Assembly: GCF_007066085.1 (NCBI RefSeq)
Contig: NZ_CP041405.1
Location: 3,985,001 to 4,049,000 of the forward strand
DNA: 64,000 nt
Reading direction: 5' to 3'
DNA from: Paenibacillus thiaminolyticus
Lineage (GTDB): Bacteria > Bacillota > Bacilli > Paenibacillales > Paenibacillaceae
Shown here: piece by piece, positions 63,672 through 64,000 of the stretch
Numbering within the stretch: the stretch's first letter is position 1
Layout: every line of letters begins with the position of its first letter
Made by a program: the position numbers and the translations under genes
Notes under the pieces: model-generated
Databases searched by the model: none
What the model was told of the DNA's origin: nothing
Seen by the model: only the letters and a program-made list of their open reading frames with translations

Positions 63672-64000
63672 ATGCAATTCAAGGGGAGAAAAATCGTATC
63701 GCTCCTTCTGGCCTGTTCGATGGCTGTCGGCTTGCTGACGGCTTGCGGCGGCGGAGGGGGGACCAAGGAATCGAATGCTGACGGAGGACAGAGCGCGGGG
63801 GACGAAGGCAAGAAGTACAGCGTCTCGGCCATGAATATCTTGTACGGCGCGGCGCCTCCGACGACGAACAGCTCGGGCATTAAGGCAATCGAGGAGCGGT
63901 ACGGCATCGAATTCAAATATATTCCGGTCGCTGCGGGCGATTATGCGAACAAGATCGGCGTCACGGTCGCTTCGGGGGATATGCCGGATCTGATGCTGCT
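63672..64000 (+). CDS. CUT1 extracellular solute-binding lipoprotein, truncated by the window end
   Basis: Only the first ~109 codons are in the window. Lipoprotein signal SMAVGLLTACGG (Cys25), a Gly/Ser/Asp-rich linker, then the start of an LplA-type binding domain (EERYGIEFKYIPVAAGDYANKIGVTVASGDMPDLMLL). GGGGGAGGA lies upstream of the ATG. Belongs with the permease at 62634. Confidence 0.88.
   Translation, partial: MQFKGRKIVSLLLACSMAVGLLTACGGGGGTKESNADGGQSAGDEGKKYSVSAMNILYGAAPPTTNSSGIKAIEERYGIEFKYIPVAAGDYANKIGVTVASGDMPDLML

Overview
The window reads as chromosomal DNA of a Gram-positive Bacillales, most likely a Paenibacillus. The pointers are a sporulation-lineage 23S rRNA/tRNA cluster, purine-rich Shine-Dalgarno (SD) sequences with frequent TTG and GTG starts, moderately high G+C, a CtsR-type clpP promoter, HprK plus a Crh/HPr protein, and many CUT1 sugar transporters. 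There are no phage genes, insertion sequences or CRISPR arrays.

Layout. 1-3175: the 3' three quarters of a 23S rRNA gene, a dedicated promoter and eight tRNAs (Ser, Met, Val, Thr, Asp, Phe, Tyr, Lys) ended by two terminators; no 5S gene lies in the usual place. 3259-8973: a sigma-70 family factor with a large extra C-terminal domain, a VOC-domain fusion protein, a PucR-type regulator and the multipurpose sugar-importer ATPase MsmX/UgpC. 8975-9739: repeat-rich spacer. 9740-15441 (minus strand): a NikR-linked nickel/peptide-type ABC importer with a fused double ATPase. 15658-18911: hprK-lgt-ppaX-yvoF. 19084-21738: a polysaccharide deacetylase and a membrane acyltransferase. 21940-29821: histidine genes hisZ-G-D-B-H-A-F-IE, with no hisC. 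30210-37736: TPR protein, trxB, ROK glucokinase, rapZ, yvcK, whiA and a crh/HPr gene. 37939-39455: an exported protein of unknown role and a SIMPL protein. 39845-43582: potABCD polyamine importer. 43823-50087: membrane-bound AraC regulator plus an lpl-type CUT1 sugar importer. 51063-61579: a maltodextrin-type locus (LacI, two histidine phosphatases, malEFG-like importer, MgtC, GH31 glucosidase, second LacI). 61757-62474: clpP on the minus strand. 62634-64000: start of another CUT1 importer, cut by the window end.

How the parts fit. HprK and the Crh/HPr protein are the sensor and cofactor of CcpA-dependent carbon control, and cre-like sites sit in front of the lpl-type sugar genes. None of the three CUT1 importers carries an ATPase, so MsmX at 7.8 kb is the natural shared energiser. 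Lgt would lipidate the five lipoprotein binding proteins seen here. From memory, the order hprK-lgt-ppaX-yvoF / his / trxB-rapZ-yvcK-whiA-crh / maltodextrin / clpP is broadly colinear with one segment of the Bacillus subtilis chromosome.

The least explained material is: an interspersed intergenic repeat family at three loci; a sigma factor with a BtrH-like C-terminal domain; a nikDE start region copied in tandem; a cluster of TGTTTCA half-sites before a LacI gene; a PerR/Fur-like box on the promoter of the TPR-trxB unit; and a Crh-like protein that keeps His15.
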